From the NCBI GenBank assembly GCA_021771695.1, contig JAETON010000007.1, positions 1 through 64,000 of the forward strand: 64,000 nucleotides of DNA, written 5' to 3'. This stretch comes from Lachnospiraceae bacterium. GTDB lineage: Bacteria > Bacillota > Clostridia > Lachnospirales > Lachnospiraceae. Below the pieces are notes generated by a model. That model saw only the letters and a program-made list of their open reading frames with translations. It made no database searches and was not told the origin of the DNA. Made by a program: the position numbers and the translations under genes. Of this stretch, positions 15,801-25,417 are shown one piece after another. The number at the start of each line of letters is the position of its first letter. The stretch's first letter is position 1.

Positions 15801-16856
15801 ATGGATAAGAAAAAAAGGATAAAATATATTGATTTATGTAAAGGATTGGGTATTTTAATGGTAACCTGGGGGCATATTACGAAACTTGGAAATCCGGTAG
15901 ATACGTGGACGTCATCCTTTAAAATGAGTATATTTTTTATTGCAGCAGGATATTTGATATGTTATACAAATTCTTATCGTAATTTAACATTGAAGAGATA
16001 TGCATGGAAATTATGGAAATCATTAGGAGTACCGTATATCCTGTTTAGTATTGCATCGATTAGTTTTCGAATATTTTCGATGATTATGAAGCATGCGGTG
16101 AATATGTCTTCTATAAAATCATACATTTTTGCAACAATTACATTGCGCGGCGTGTTTGCTCTATGGTTTCTGCCTGTATTACTTTTTGCTGAAATTTTCT
16201 TTTTTTGTATAATAAAATATTGTTCGAAATGGGTGAGAATTTTAGCCCTTATTTTTCCGCCTGCTGCGGCAGTAATGGTTTCCAGCATTTTGATGGACTT
16301 AAGAGAAAAATTAAATCCTTTGATGTTTGAGAGAGTCTCATTTATCCTGCTTCCTATTGGGAAGATAATTGCAGCTTTATGGTTTTTATATATTGGTTAT
16401 ATTGGATGTAAAGTCATTGCCAAAATAAAAAACAAATATGTATCTTTCAGTGTTGGTGTGCTATTTACGTTGATAAATATAATTTCATCGCAAAAGAATT
16501 TAGGCGTTGACTTAAATAATATGGCGCTTGGAATAAATCCTTGTCTATTTTTTATAAATGGAGTTTTAGGAGCATTTGGTGCACTTTTAGTTTTTCAGTT
16601 TTTGGAAAATTATATGAGATTTACAGTATTAAATTATTTTGGAAGAAATTCCTTGATTTTAATGTCTACGCAGAGACCATTTTACATTATTTCTATTGGA
16701 ACAGCAGGATGGAAAATAATCTCAGGTGCTCCATGGGTGTTGGCCATGAGATATTATATTGACTGTTTAGGTGCAATGATGATTATATTGATGCTGGAGT
16801 ATTTTGTAATTACGTTTATCAATGAAAAAGCTGGCTTTATGATTGGAAAATTCTAA
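15801..16856 (+). CDS. Acyltransferase family 3 membrane protein (second copy)
   Basis: The 351-residue protein starts KRIKYIDLCKGLGILMVTWG and HITKLG, the Acyl_transf_3 pattern in which the catalytic His follows the first helix. About ten membrane segments follow, with FFIAAGYLICY and, near the end, YFGRNSLILMSTQRP. It is of the OafA/NolL O-acetyltransferase or serine/polysaccharide acyltransferase type and is clearly diverged from the copy at 5472. It ends this transcription block, before the promoter at 16907. Confidence 0.8.
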   Translation: MDKKKRIKYIDLCKGLGILMVTWGHITKLGNPVDTWTSSFKMSIFFIAAGYLICYTNSYRNLTLKRYAWKLWKSLGVPYILFSIASISFRIFSMIMKHAVNMSSIKSYIFATITLRGVFALWFLPVLLFAEIFFFCIIKYCSKWVRILALIFPPAAAVMVSSILMDLREKLNPLMFERVSFILLPIGKIIAALWFLYIGYIGCKVIAKIKNKYVSFSVGVLFTLINIISSQKNLGVDLNNMALGINPCLFFINGVLGAFGALLVFQFLENYMRFTVLNYFGRNSLILMSTQRPFYIISIGTAGWKIISGAPWVLAMRYYIDCLGAMMIILMLEYFVITFINEKAGFMIGKF

Positions 16857-16906
16857 AGAACTAATATAGTTATTATGAATTAAGTCTTAAAAAGCGGTGA
16901 GAAAGA

Positions 16907-16935
16907 TTGAATAATTGAGCATTCAATAGTATAAT
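16907..16935 (+). promoter_or_regulatory. Sigma-A promoter of the export/precursor operon
   Basis: TTGAAT (16907-16912), a 17-base spacer and a perfect TATAAT (16930-16935) lie 33 bases before the TagG-like start, in the only sizeable gap (112 bases) of this part of the locus. Confidence 0.7.
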
Positions 16936-16968
16936 AATCGAAGAGTGTTCAAAAATGGAGAATAAAGA

Positions 16969-17745
16969 ATGAAAACGTATATTGAAAATTTTAAAAAGTA
17001 CAGGTTTTTATTAATGGAGCTTGTAAAAAAGGGTGTAAAATTAAAATACCGCCGGTCTTATCTTGGAATTTTGTGGACATTGTTAGAGCCGCTTCTTACT
17101 ATGATTGTATTAAGCATTGTATTCGGTACATTATTTGGAAATACAGATCCCACTTTTCCAGTGTATATTTTGACAGGACGTTTGATGTATACCTTTTTTA
17201 ATAATGCAACGAAAGGAGCAATGAAAGCAATTCGGGCCAACGCTGGAATGATAAAAAAGGTATATGTGCCGAAATATATTTATCCATTGTCTAGTGTGTT
17301 ATTTAATTATATTATTTTTGCGATTTCATTGATTGTTTTAGTTGTTGTGGCTCTTGTGTTGAAGGTGTACCCTACTATTTATTTGCTGCAGGCTGTGATA
17401 CCATTGATTTTGATTTTGGTGACAGCTTTTGGCGTTGGGATGATTTTATCGACAATGGCTGTATTTTTTCGAGATTTAGAATATTTATGGTCCGTTGGTT
17501 TAATGATTATTATGTATGCATCAGCTATTTTTTATAAACCGGAAAGATTATTTGCATCTGGATATGGGTGGATTTTAAAATTGAATCCACTGTATCTTAT
17601 TATTCACAATTTTAGACAGGCAGTTTTTGGACATCCGATGAATATGAAGTTTTTAGCAGCATCCATTGTATTTGCAATTGTCAGTGTAATTGTAGGATTA
17701 GTATTCTTTTATAAGAAACAGGACGAATTTATCCTGCATATTTAG
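16969..17745 (+). CDS. tagG: Teichoic-acid/polysaccharide ABC exporter, permease (TagG-like)
   Basis: The 258-residue ABC-2 permease has the amphipathic N-terminal segment LLMELVKKGVKLKYRRSYLG followed by ILWTLLEPLLTMIVL, six membrane helices and the FFRDLEYLW coupling segment. This is the Wzm/TagG family, which exports completed undecaprenyl-linked chains. It pairs with the ATPase ten bases downstream. The exporter implies at least one polymer is finished in the cytoplasm, unlike a Wzx/Wzy route. Confidence 0.88.
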   Translation: MKTYIENFKKYRFLLMELVKKGVKLKYRRSYLGILWTLLEPLLTMIVLSIVFGTLFGNTDPTFPVYILTGRLMYTFFNNATKGAMKAIRANAGMIKKVYVPKYIYPLSSVLFNYIIFAISLIVLVVVALVLKVYPTIYLLQAVIPLILILVTAFGVGMILSTMAVFFRDLEYLWSVGLMIIMYASAIFYKPERLFASGYGWILKLNPLYLIIHNFRQAVFGHPMNMKFLAASIVFAIVSVIVGLVFFYKKQDEFILHI

Positions 17746-17754
17746 GAGGTTATC

Positions 17755-18495
17755 ATGGCGAAAAAAGAAGTATTAAGAGTGGAAAATGTCGGCATGAAGT
17801 TTAACCTGAGTCAGGAAAAAGTCGATGATTTGAAAGATTATGTAATTAAATTATTGAAACGGCAGCTTTCATATAATGAGTTCTGGGCTTTAAAAGATAT
17901 TAATTTTTCTTTAAATAAAGGTGATCGGTTAGGCATTCTCGGATTAAACGGTGCAGGAAAAAGTACCTTGTTAAAAGTAATTGCGGGTGTATTAAAGGCG
18001 ACAGAAGGGACAGTTACTTCAAAGGGTAAAATTGCGCCGCTTCTGGAATTAGGTGCAGGATTTGACCAGCAATATACAGGACGTGAAAACATTTATCTCT
18101 ATGGAGCTGTTCTTGGATTTTCTAAGAAGTTCTTGGATGAGAAGCTTGATGAGATTATTGCATTTTCAGAACTTGGCAAGTTCATTGATGTCCCTGTAAA
18201 AAATTATTCTTCTGGTATGAAATCACGGCTTGGTTTTTCTGTTGCTACGCTTGTTGAACCGGATATTTTGATTTTGGATGAAGTGCTATCTGTGGGAGAT
18301 GCAAAATTTCGGAAGAAAAGTGAAGCTAAAATAATGAGTATGTTTGATAAGGGAGTTACAGTTTTGTTTGTATCCCATTCTTTGGAACAGGTTCAGAGGC
18401 TTTGCAATAAGGCTATACTACTGGAAAAAGGTCATATTATTGCCAATGGAAGTATAGATGAAGTGAGTAAAATTTATTTGGAAAAGACAAAATAG
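17755..18495 (+). CDS. tagH: Teichoic-acid/polysaccharide ABC exporter, ATPase (TagH-like)
   Basis: The 246-residue ATPase has Walker A GLNGAGKST, the signature YSSGMKSRL, Walker B DILILDEVLSVGD and the switch His in FVSHSLEQ. LLELGAGFDQQYTGRENIYL is the hallmark of the Wzt/TagH branch. It stops right after the nucleotide-binding domain, so it has neither the extracellular C-terminal extension of Bacillus TagH nor the carbohydrate-binding domain of some Wzt proteins. RBS AGGAGG is close to consensus. Its partner is the permease upstream. Confidence 0.9.
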   Translation: MAKKEVLRVENVGMKFNLSQEKVDDLKDYVIKLLKRQLSYNEFWALKDINFSLNKGDRLGILGLNGAGKSTLLKVIAGVLKATEGTVTSKGKIAPLLELGAGFDQQYTGRENIYLYGAVLGFSKKFLDEKLDEIIAFSELGKFIDVPVKNYSSGMKSRLGFSVATLVEPDILILDEVLSVGDAKFRKKSEAKIMSMFDKGVTVLFVSHSLEQVQRLCNKAILLEKGHIIANGSIDEVSKIYLEKTK

Positions 18496-18514
18496 ATAGG
18501 AATGAGGTATCAAA

Positions 18515-18940
18515 ATGAAAAAAGTCATTACGTATGGAACATTTGATTTGCTGCATGCAGGACATATTAATTTATTAAGAAGAGCAAAGGAATTAGGAGA
18601 TTATTTGATTGTTGTAGTATCTACAGATGAATTTAACTGGAACGAAAAACAGAAGAAGTGTTATTTTAGTTATGAAGAGCGTAAAAAGTTGGTAGAAGCA
18701 GTCCGTTATGTGGATTTAGTAATTCCTGAGAATAATTGGGAACAGAAGATTTCTGATGTACAGGAATTTAAAATTGACACCTTTGTCATGGGAAGCGACT
18801 GGGAAGGAAAATTTGATTTCCTAAAAGATTATTGTGAGGTTGTATATCTTCCAAGAACAGAAGGTATTTCTACAACAAAGATTAAGCAGGATCTTGGATT
18901 AGTAGGAAAACAGAAAGATGATGAAACAGGGGATAAATAG
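18515..18940 (+). CDS. tagD: Glycerol-3-phosphate cytidylyltransferase
   Basis: The 141-residue protein makes CDP-glycerol from CTP and sn-glycerol-3-phosphate, the donor for the TagF-type enzymes around it. It shows the nucleotidyltransferase motifs [17 protein letters not shown] (HxGH), the substrate segment [14 protein letters not shown] and the C-terminal [11 protein letters not shown]. Length and motifs match TagD. No CDP-ribitol genes (TarI/TarJ) are seen nearby, so glycerol is the more likely polyol. Confidence 0.92.
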   Translation: MKKVITYGTFDLLHAGHINLLRRAKELGDYLIVVVSTDEFNWNEKQKKCYFSYEERKKLVEAVRYVDLVIPENNWEQKISDVQEFKIDTFVMGSDWEGKFDFLKDYCEVVYLPRTEGISTTKIKQDLGLVGKQKDDETGDK

Positions 18941-18963
18941 GATTTAGATTATCGGAGGTGCTT

Positions 18964-19857
18964 ATGAGTACACAAAAGGTTAGAAAAGCAGTAATTCCAG
19001 CAGCTGGATTGGGAACAAGATTTTTACCGGCAACCAAAGCAATTCCAAAAGAAATGCTGCCGATTGTTGATGTTCCAACGGTCCAATATATTGTAGATGA
19101 AGCGGTAGCCAGTGGAATTGAGGAAATCTTGATCATTACCAATTCCAATAAGCACTGTATGGAAAATCATTTTGATAAAGATTACGAATTGGAAGCTCGT
19201 TTGACGGAATCAGGGAAGATGGAACAGGTTCAGATGATAAATGATATTGCTAATATGGCAAATATTTATTATGTTCGCCAAAAAGAACCGAAAGGATTGG
19301 GACATGCAGTTTTATGTGCAAAATCTTTTATTGGAAATGAGCCTTTTGCAGTACTGTTAGGGGATGATGTTGTTATTAATAAAGGCGGAGAACCTGCTTT
19401 GAAACAGTTGATTTCTGCATATGATAAGCATCATGCTTCTGTTGTGGGTGTACAGACCGTTGCAGAGGATCAGGTTAGTAAATATGGTATTGTAGCTCCA
19501 AATAAAAATATTCCGGCAGATGGCCGTGCGGTAAAATTAGATAATATGGTGGAAAAACCTGCACAGGAGGAAGCACCTAGCCGGATGGCAGTTCTTGGCC
19601 GATATGTTTTAACTCCAGAGATATTTGATTTATTGGAAAGTCAGGGGGCTGGAGCCGGTGGAGAAATTCAGTTAACAGATGCTATTTGTCGTTTAATTGA
19701 TACTCAGGCAGTCTATGCATATGATTTTGAAGGAATTCGTTATGATGTAGGAGACAAATTTGGATTTATTAAGGCAACGATTGATTTTGCTTTGGAGCGT
19801 CCAGAATTAAAAGAACAGGTATTGGAATACATTCAGTCAGTTGTAGAGAATAAATAA
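18964..19857 (+). CDS. galU: UTP-glucose-1-phosphate uridylyltransferase
   Basis: The 297-residue enzyme makes UDP-glucose. It has the GalU N-terminus KAVIPAAGLGTRFLPATKAI and PKEMLPIVD, the RQKEPKGLGHAVLCA segment, LLGDDVV and the late FEGIRYDVGDKFGF with FIKATIDFAL. UDP-glucose can feed the sugar-phosphate transferase at 27740 and glucosyl decoration of teichoic acid. The ATG at 18964 is five bases after GGAGG; an in-frame GTG at 18958 overlaps that site and is rejected. Confidence 0.92.
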   Translation: MSTQKVRKAVIPAAGLGTRFLPATKAIPKEMLPIVDVPTVQYIVDEAVASGIEEILIITNSNKHCMENHFDKDYELEARLTESGKMEQVQMINDIANMANIYYVRQKEPKGLGHAVLCAKSFIGNEPFAVLLGDDVVINKGGEPALKQLISAYDKHHASVVGVQTVAEDQVSKYGIVAPNKNIPADGRAVKLDNMVEKPAQEEAPSRMAVLGRYVLTPEIFDLLESQGAGAGGEIQLTDAICRLIDTQAVYAYDFEGIRYDVGDKFGFIKATIDFALERPELKEQVLEYIQSVVENK

Positions 19858-19882
19858 AAAATATATATAATAGTGAAGTTTA

Positions 19883-19939
19883 AGAGGAATTCCAACGATG
19901 ATGGTTTATCTATGGTTTTATTGGAGGAATTCTTCTTTT
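19883..19939 (+). terminator. Possible intrinsic terminator after galU
   Basis: AGAGGAATTCC (19883-19893) can pair with GGAATTCTTCT (19926-19936), with one G-T wobble, followed by TTTCTTGTT. The 32-base loop is long, so the call is tentative. Confidence 0.4.
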
Positions 19940-19965
19940 CTTGTTATATGTGAAAGGACTTTAAA

Positions 19966-22032
19966 ATGCAGAACATTAAAATTACATGTACTTTAAAGAG
20001 TGGAAATAGCAAACAGAAAATAGCAATTGCCGCAAAATTGATAGCAGCATTGGTGTTTCTTGGATATTTCATTTCTATACAGGAGATGTATTATATCAAA
20101 AATGATTTTTTTCTGAAAAGAATTGTCTTTGTGCTGGGATTGTTTGCTGTTGTAGTTTTTTTATCAATTATAGATGTTCAATTGAGTAAAAAATTAGATC
20201 GTATAGTTTCAATTTTTTTAATGGTTATATCGCCGTTTTCAGCATGGATTTTATCAGAGGTTCTTATAAATGAGCCGTCTTGTGCGGTTCCGCATACTGG
20301 AATTATGCAAAAGGATCCGCTTTGGATTGGCATTAGTTTAGCTGTTATTATTCTTTTGTATCTTGTCTTATTATTTGTGACAAATAGTATAGGAATTTCG
20401 GCAACAGTGATAAATATAATTGCGATCATATTCAGTACAGCTGTTTGCATTGTATATGAACTTAGAGGAATACCGATGATGGCTTCGGATGTTATGACGA
20501 TTAGAACAGCGGCTAATGTTGCAGGAGAATATTCAATACAGCTAACATTTAAAGAATATGCGGCGCTGTTTATGTGCCTTGTATTAAGCTATGTTTTTTT
20601 ACAGCTTGAGGAAACGAAAGTATGTGAGAAGTTATGGAAGAGAGGTTTGGCATTTATAGTTGTTATAGCTTGTTCGGTGGGATTCACACAGAAGGTAGTG
20701 TTGTCTGATTACATGAAAGATCACGGAATTAATGTCCGAATGTTCCGGCCAATGGAAAGTTATCAAAAATATGGAGCAGTTACAACATTTGTTCGAAGTA
20801 TAGGATATGCTGTAGTGCAAAAGCCGGAAGGCTATAGTGTGGGAAAAGTAAAGCAGATTATAGAGAAATATCAAGATAAGCAGAAGAAAACGAATGGTTC
20901 GATAAAAAAATACCCTAATATTATTACAATATTGAATGAAACATATTCGGATATTAAAGTATTAGGAGATTTTAAAACAAATGAGGATTATATGCCTTTT
21001 TATCGAAGTATGAAAGATAATTGTGTGAAAGGATATACGTATGCTTCCATTGTTGGAGGGCAGACAGCGAATACAGAATTCGAACTTTTGACAGGCAATA
21101 CTTTAGGATTTTTATCACCGGATATTACAGCTTTTCAATTATATATACATGATAACATGCCATCAATGGTAAGTAACTTGAAAGAAAATGGATACTCCGG
21201 AAATAAAGCACTGCATCCATTTAACCCATATAATTATAATCGGCCAGCTGTTTATAATTATTTAGGTTTTTCAGAATTTCTTGCAAAACAAGATTTTCCG
21301 GAGGATGTAAAAATGCTTCGGGAATATATATCAGATGATGCTGATATTGATAAAGTAATTTCTGAGTATGAAAAAAATCGAAAAGAAGATAGCAGTCAGC
21401 CATATTTTATGTATAATTTAACAATTCAAAACCACAGTCCATATGATAAAGATCATAGTAATTTTAAACAGACGATAAAATTGGAGAATGGAAAATTTGA
21501 TGCTTATGCGAATCGCTATTTAAATTTAATAAAATATTCAGATGCAAGTTTGAAAAAGATTGTACAGTATTTTGAAAATTGTAAGGAGCCAACCGTGATT
21601 CTGTTCCTCGGAGATCATCAGCCAAGATTAACGGATGTATTTTTAAATAAAATAACAAATGGAGAGTATTCTCATTGGGGCAGTGAGGAGATGATGAAAC
21701 GATATCAAGTACCATTTGTGATTTGGGCGAATTATGATATTCCGGAACAATATATAGAAAAAACAAGTATGAATTATCTCCAAAGTATTTTAATGCAGAC
21801 AGCTGGTGTAGATATGTCAGGATATCAAAAATTTTTAAATCAAATAAGAGAGGAAATACCGACAATCACATCTCATGGATATTGGGGAAAAAATGGAAAG
21901 TTCTATGAAGTAGACGATAAAAAATCTCCATATTATGATATAATACAAGAGTATCGCATCATTCAATACAATATGATGTTTGACATTGAAAACAGATTCG
22001 ACTCTTTCTTTGAAGTAGATAAATCGAATTAA
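19966..22032 (+). CDS. LtaS-like membrane phosphoglycerol transferase (sulfatase superfamily)
   Basis: The 688-residue protein has about five or six N-terminal membrane helices (to residue 265) and an extracellular sulfatase-fold domain. Motifs match lipoteichoic-acid synthase-like enzymes: ILNETYSD (first metal ligand region), IVGGQTANTEFELLTG, where Thr367 aligns with the catalytic Thr of LtaS, QNHSPYDKD, and LFLGDHQPR (second metal site). Such enzymes move glycerol-phosphate from phosphatidylglycerol to a glycolipid or glycan. Here it lies in a CDP-glycerol locus, so it may decorate the exported polymer with phosphoglycerol instead of making bulk LTA. RBS AAAGGA. Confidence 0.82.
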   Translation: MQNIKITCTLKSGNSKQKIAIAAKLIAALVFLGYFISIQEMYYIKNDFFLKRIVFVLGLFAVVVFLSIIDVQLSKKLDRIVSIFLMVISPFSAWILSEVLINEPSCAVPHTGIMQKDPLWIGISLAVIILLYLVLLFVTNSIGISATVINIIAIIFSTAVCIVYELRGIPMMASDVMTIRTAANVAGEYSIQLTFKEYAALFMCLVLSYVFLQLEETKVCEKLWKRGLAFIVVIACSVGFTQKVVLSDYMKDHGINVRMFRPMESYQKYGAVTTFVRSIGYAVVQKPEGYSVGKVKQIIEKYQDKQKKTNGSIKKYPNIITILNETYSDIKVLGDFKTNEDYMPFYRSMKDNCVKGYTYASIVGGQTANTEFELLTGNTLGFLSPDITAFQLYIHDNMPSMVSNLKENGYSGNKALHPFNPYNYNRPAVYNYLGFSEFLAKQDFPEDVKMLREYISDDADIDKVISEYEKNRKEDSSQPYFMYNLTIQNHSPYDKDHSNFKQTIKLENGKFDAYANRYLNLIKYSDASLKKIVQYFENCKEPTVILFLGDHQPRLTDVFLNKITNGEYSHWGSEEMMKRYQVPFVIWANYDIPEQYIEKTSMNYLQSILMQTAGVDMSGYQKFLNQIREEIPTITSHGYWGKNGKFYEVDDKKSPYYDIIQEYRIIQYNMMFDIENRFDSFFEVDKSN

Positions 22033-22053
22033 ATGAAATGGGAAGGTGGCTTT

Positions 22054-23226
22054 GTGAAACAATTAGTAAAAGAAATTATAATTAAAATATATAGAGTATT
22101 AACTCATTTGGTTCCAGTGAATCGAAAAATTGTCATTTTTCAAAGCAGCAATGGAAAAAATTATACAGGAAATCCAAGATATATTTATGAGGAATTTGTA
22201 AAAAGAGGATTGGATCAAAGCTATGAATGTATTTGGTTTTTGCTGGATACCAGTGTTCATATTCCTGGAAAATGCAAAAAAATCAGATGTAATTATTTTA
22301 AATTTTTCTATTATTTGATGAGAGCCAAAATATGGGTGTTTGACAGCAGACAGCATAATTTTCTTGTAAAAAAGAAAAATACAGTTTTTATTCAAACTTG
22401 GCACGGAACACCATTAAAAAAGTTGGGGCTTGATATGGACAAGTTGAATATGGGAGGTAATCAGGATATAGAACAATATCATCAAAACTTTCGTATTACT
22501 TGCAGGGACTGGGATTATCTTGTTTCACAAAATCGGTTTTCTACAGAGATTTTTGAATCGTGTTTTAACTTTAAGAATCGTCCAATGTTAGAAGTTGGTT
22601 ATCCAAGGAATGACGTATTATTTGAAAAGAATAATGCAAACGATATTGTTGATTTAAAAAAGCAGTTAGGATTACCATTAGATAAAAAAATTATTTTATA
22701 TGCCCCGACATGGAGAGATAATGCATATCATGAACGAGGAGAATATAAATTTACGTCGGAGTTGGATTTTGACAGGTTAAGGGAAGAATTATCGGATGAA
22801 TATTGTCTAATTGTAAAATATCATTATCTTGTATCTGAGAATATTGACTGGTCTCCATATGAGGGATTTATTTATACATTTGATGAGACAAAGGATATAG
22901 CATGGCTGTATTTAGTATCAGATATGTTGATTACAGATTATTCTTCTGTAATGTTTGATTATAGTCTGTTAAATCGTCCAATGCTGTTTTTTGCATATGA
23001 TTTGGAAGACTATAAAGATAATTTAAGAGGTTTCTATTTTGATTTTATAAATGAGGTTCCTGGTCCTATTTCCAAAGATACAGAAACATTGTTGCAGGAT
23101 ATAAAAGAATATGATGAGGAACAGTGGCGGGATAAGTATCAAGTCTATCATAAAAAATTTAATAATATAGATGATGGGACGGCGTCTAAACAAATTGTGG
23201 ATTTGATTGTGAAATTGACCAAATAG
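22054..23226 (+). CDS. CDP-glycerol glycerophosphotransferase (TagF/TagB type)
   Basis: The 390-residue single-domain enzyme has the whole family motif set: SSNGKNYTGNPRYIYEE, IQTWHGTPLKKLGLDMD, VGYPRNDVLF, LYAPTWRDNAY, VKYHYLV, LITDYSSVMFDYSLLNRP and RGFYFDF. It transfers glycerol-phosphate from CDP-glycerol to a lipid-linked acceptor at the inner membrane face. A GTG at 22054 is chosen because GGAAGGTGG lies just upstream; the ATG at 22033 touches the previous stop and has no ribosome site. It is a close paralogue of the protein at 24212. Confidence 0.85.
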   Translation: MKQLVKEIIIKIYRVLTHLVPVNRKIVIFQSSNGKNYTGNPRYIYEEFVKRGLDQSYECIWFLLDTSVHIPGKCKKIRCNYFKFFYYLMRAKIWVFDSRQHNFLVKKKNTVFIQTWHGTPLKKLGLDMDKLNMGGNQDIEQYHQNFRITCRDWDYLVSQNRFSTEIFESCFNFKNRPMLEVGYPRNDVLFEKNNANDIVDLKKQLGLPLDKKIILYAPTWRDNAYHERGEYKFTSELDFDRLREELSDEYCLIVKYHYLVSENIDWSPYEGFIYTFDETKDIAWLYLVSDMLITDYSSVMFDYSLLNRPMLFFAYDLEDYKDNLRGFYFDFINEVPGPISKDTETLLQDIKEYDEEQWRDKYQVYHKKFNNIDDGTASKQIVDLIVKLTK

Positions 23227-23243
23227 GTCAGGAGGTTGATGTA

Positions 23244-24182
23244 ATGGTAACGATTCTTTTAGCAACACTGAACGGAGAGGATTATTTAAAAGCTCAGTTA
23301 GAATCAATTGCAGCCCAGACATATGGAAACTGGCAGTTAGTTGCCGGTGATGATGGTTCCACGGACCGGACGTTGGATATTTTAAAAGAGTTTGAAAAGC
23401 AGCATCCAAATCAGGTGACGATTATGGAAAATGATCCTCCTATGGGCAGTGCCAAAGATAATTTTATCAACCTGCTCCGCAATTCTTATGGACCGCATTT
23501 TATGTTTTGTGATCAGGATGATGTCTGGAAGCCGGATAAGATTTATTTGACATTGCAGAAAATGGAGGCTTTGGAAACAAGATATGGAGATAAAATTCCA
23601 ATTTTGGTACATTCTGATTTATCGGTAACAGATGAAAATTTGGAAATGATTGCAGAATCTTTCTTTCAGTATGCGAATATTCCCAAAAGGATTTTGTTAA
23701 ATCAACTGATGGTGCAAAATTCTGTAACTGGTTGTACAATGATGATTAACCGATGTCTTCAGCAGTATTTTTTACAGCCACTGCCGATTTCGGATATTAT
23801 TATGCACGATTATTGGGCAGCGTTGATAGCAAAAGTGTTTGGAAAAATTGGTTTTGTCAATGAACCAACCATGTATTACCGTCAGCATGGGCATGGCAGC
23901 AGCGGCAAAGGCAGAAACGTGGGAGATGCTATTTTCTTTTATCGGAGATGGAAGGAAGGGAAACACAGCTACCGCAGGTTGATGATTGAATCTATGGAGC
24001 AGATCCGCGGGTTTACAGAAACCTATGGGGACGATATTCACAGTTTGGATACCTACGAGCTGCTGAAAGCCTATGGGGAATTATATTATAAGGGGAAAAT
24101 CAGAAGGCTTGCCTTTTATAAAAATTATCATGTGCTAAAAGAAGGTAAAATCAGACAGTTTCTGCAGTGGCTTTGGGGATAA
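23244..24182 (+). CDS. Family 2 glycosyltransferase (rhamnosyltransferase-like)
   Basis: The 312-residue soluble GT-A enzyme has ILLATLNGEDYLKAQLESI, GDDGSTDRT, the donor/metal motif FCDQDDVWKPDK, SVTGCTMMINR and MHDYWAALIA, a set shared with RfbF/WbbL-like rhamnosyltransferases and capsule GT2 enzymes. No dTDP-rhamnose genes are in the window, so the sugar cannot be named. It sits between two paralogous glycerophosphotransferases, suggesting a sugar between or on polyol-phosphate units. RBS AGGAGG. Confidence 0.8.
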   Translation: MVTILLATLNGEDYLKAQLESIAAQTYGNWQLVAGDDGSTDRTLDILKEFEKQHPNQVTIMENDPPMGSAKDNFINLLRNSYGPHFMFCDQDDVWKPDKIYLTLQKMEALETRYGDKIPILVHSDLSVTDENLEMIAESFFQYANIPKRILLNQLMVQNSVTGCTMMINRCLQQYFLQPLPISDIIMHDYWAALIAKVFGKIGFVNEPTMYYRQHGHGSSGKGRNVGDAIFFYRRWKEGKHSYRRLMIESMEQIRGFTETYGDDIHSLDTYELLKAYGELYYKGKIRRLAFYKNYHVLKEGKIRQFLQWLWG

Positions 24183-24211
24183 ATGGGAGAAAGGTGTACT
24201 AGGTACGTGAA

Positions 24212-25417
24212 ATGAAGAAGAAAATCCGAACATGGGTGAAAAATAGAACAGTGGCGCTTTATCGCTTGATGGTAAAAGTATTTTCAGTTCGTAAAAGAGT
24301 GATTTTATTTGAAAGTAATTTAGGCAGAAATTATACAGGAAATCCTAGAGCAATCTACGAAGAGATGGTTCGGCGCGGTCTTGATCAAAAGTATCAGTGT
24401 GTTTGGTTTTTTGAAAATCCATCAGTTAAGATACCAGGGGATGCCAAAATCGTGAAACGAGCAAGATTTGCGTATCTTTATTACATGGCGATAGGACAAG
24501 TATGGGTTTTTGACTGCCGTCAGCCGGAGTTTTTGATCAAGAGAAAAGAGACACATTATATACAGACATGGCATGGAACTCCACTAAAAAGACTGGCGCT
24601 TGATATGGAACAGATTGATGCAGTGGTAAGTGATTCCATTGAAGAGTATCATGAAGCATTCAAAAAAAATACAGAAACATGGGATTATTTAATTTCTCAA
24701 AATGAGTTTTCCACAAAAATATTCCGTAGATGTTTTGCTTTTGGAAAGAAGCCGATTTTAGAAATTGGATATCCAAGAAATGACATTTTGTTTCGTAGAA
24801 ATAAGCTGGAGTATATAAAGAAACTGAAAAAGAAATACGGTCTGCCCTTGGATAAAAAGGTGATTCTCTATGCACCAACTTGGAGAGATGATGCATCAAA
24901 TGGACAGGGAGTTTATAAATTTGTCTCTCCATTAGATTTTGATATGGCAAGGGAAGAACTGGGTGAAGAATATGTTATTTTAGTAAAATACCATTATTTG
25001 GTGGCAGATCGGATTGATTGGAGTAAATATAAGGGATTTGTATATAGTTTTGATGAAAAAGCCGATATTTCAAGATTATATTTAATTGCAGATATGTTGA
25101 TTACAGATTATTCTTCGGTCATGTTTGATTATAGCATTTTGAAGCGGCCAATGTTGTTTTTTGCTTATGACTTAGAAAATTATAAAAACAACCTAAGAGG
25201 TTTTTATTTTGACTTTCTTGAGGAGGCACCTGGACCAATTTCTAAAGATACAAGACATTTGCTGGAAGATATTAAGACTTATCGCTCAGAAGAATGGCAT
25301 GAGAAATATGAAGCATTTTATAAAAAATATAATCATGCAGATGATGGAAATGCATCTGGGAGGGTTGTAGATTTAATGGCAGAGATTACAGAAGAATCAT
25401 ATGGAGAGGAGACATAG
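24212..25417 (+). CDS. CDP-glycerol glycerophosphotransferase (TagF/TagB type), paralogue of 22054
   Basis: The 401-residue enzyme has ESNLGRNYTGNPRAIYEE, IQTWHGTPLKRLALDME, IGYPRNDILF, LYAPTWRDDAS, VKYHYLVADRIDW, LITDYSSVMFDYSILKRP and RGFYFDFLEEAPGPISKDT. It matches the protein at 22054 along its length, with many identical blocks, so the two arose by duplication and now flank a GT2 gene. They may act in turn (primer then extender, as TagB then TagF). The stop abuts the next start. Confidence 0.85.
   Translation: MKKKIRTWVKNRTVALYRLMVKVFSVRKRVILFESNLGRNYTGNPRAIYEEMVRRGLDQKYQCVWFFENPSVKIPGDAKIVKRARFAYLYYMAIGQVWVFDCRQPEFLIKRKETHYIQTWHGTPLKRLALDMEQIDAVVSDSIEEYHEAFKKNTETWDYLISQNEFSTKIFRRCFAFGKKPILEIGYPRNDILFRRNKLEYIKKLKKKYGLPLDKKVILYAPTWRDDASNGQGVYKFVSPLDFDMAREELGEEYVILVKYHYLVADRIDWSKYKGFVYSFDEKADISRLYLIADMLITDYSSVMFDYSILKRPMLFFAYDLENYKNNLRGFYFDFLEEAPGPISKDTRHLLEDIKTYRSEEWHEKYEAFYKKYNHADDGNASGRVVDLMAEITEESYGEET

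Noticed and set aside
18515-18940. CDP-ribitol synthesis (TarI) as an alternative for this cytidylyltransferase
   Set aside because: The 141-residue length and [11 protein letters not shown] tail fit TagD; TarI is about 235 residues and would be paired with a TarJ dehydrogenase, which is absent.
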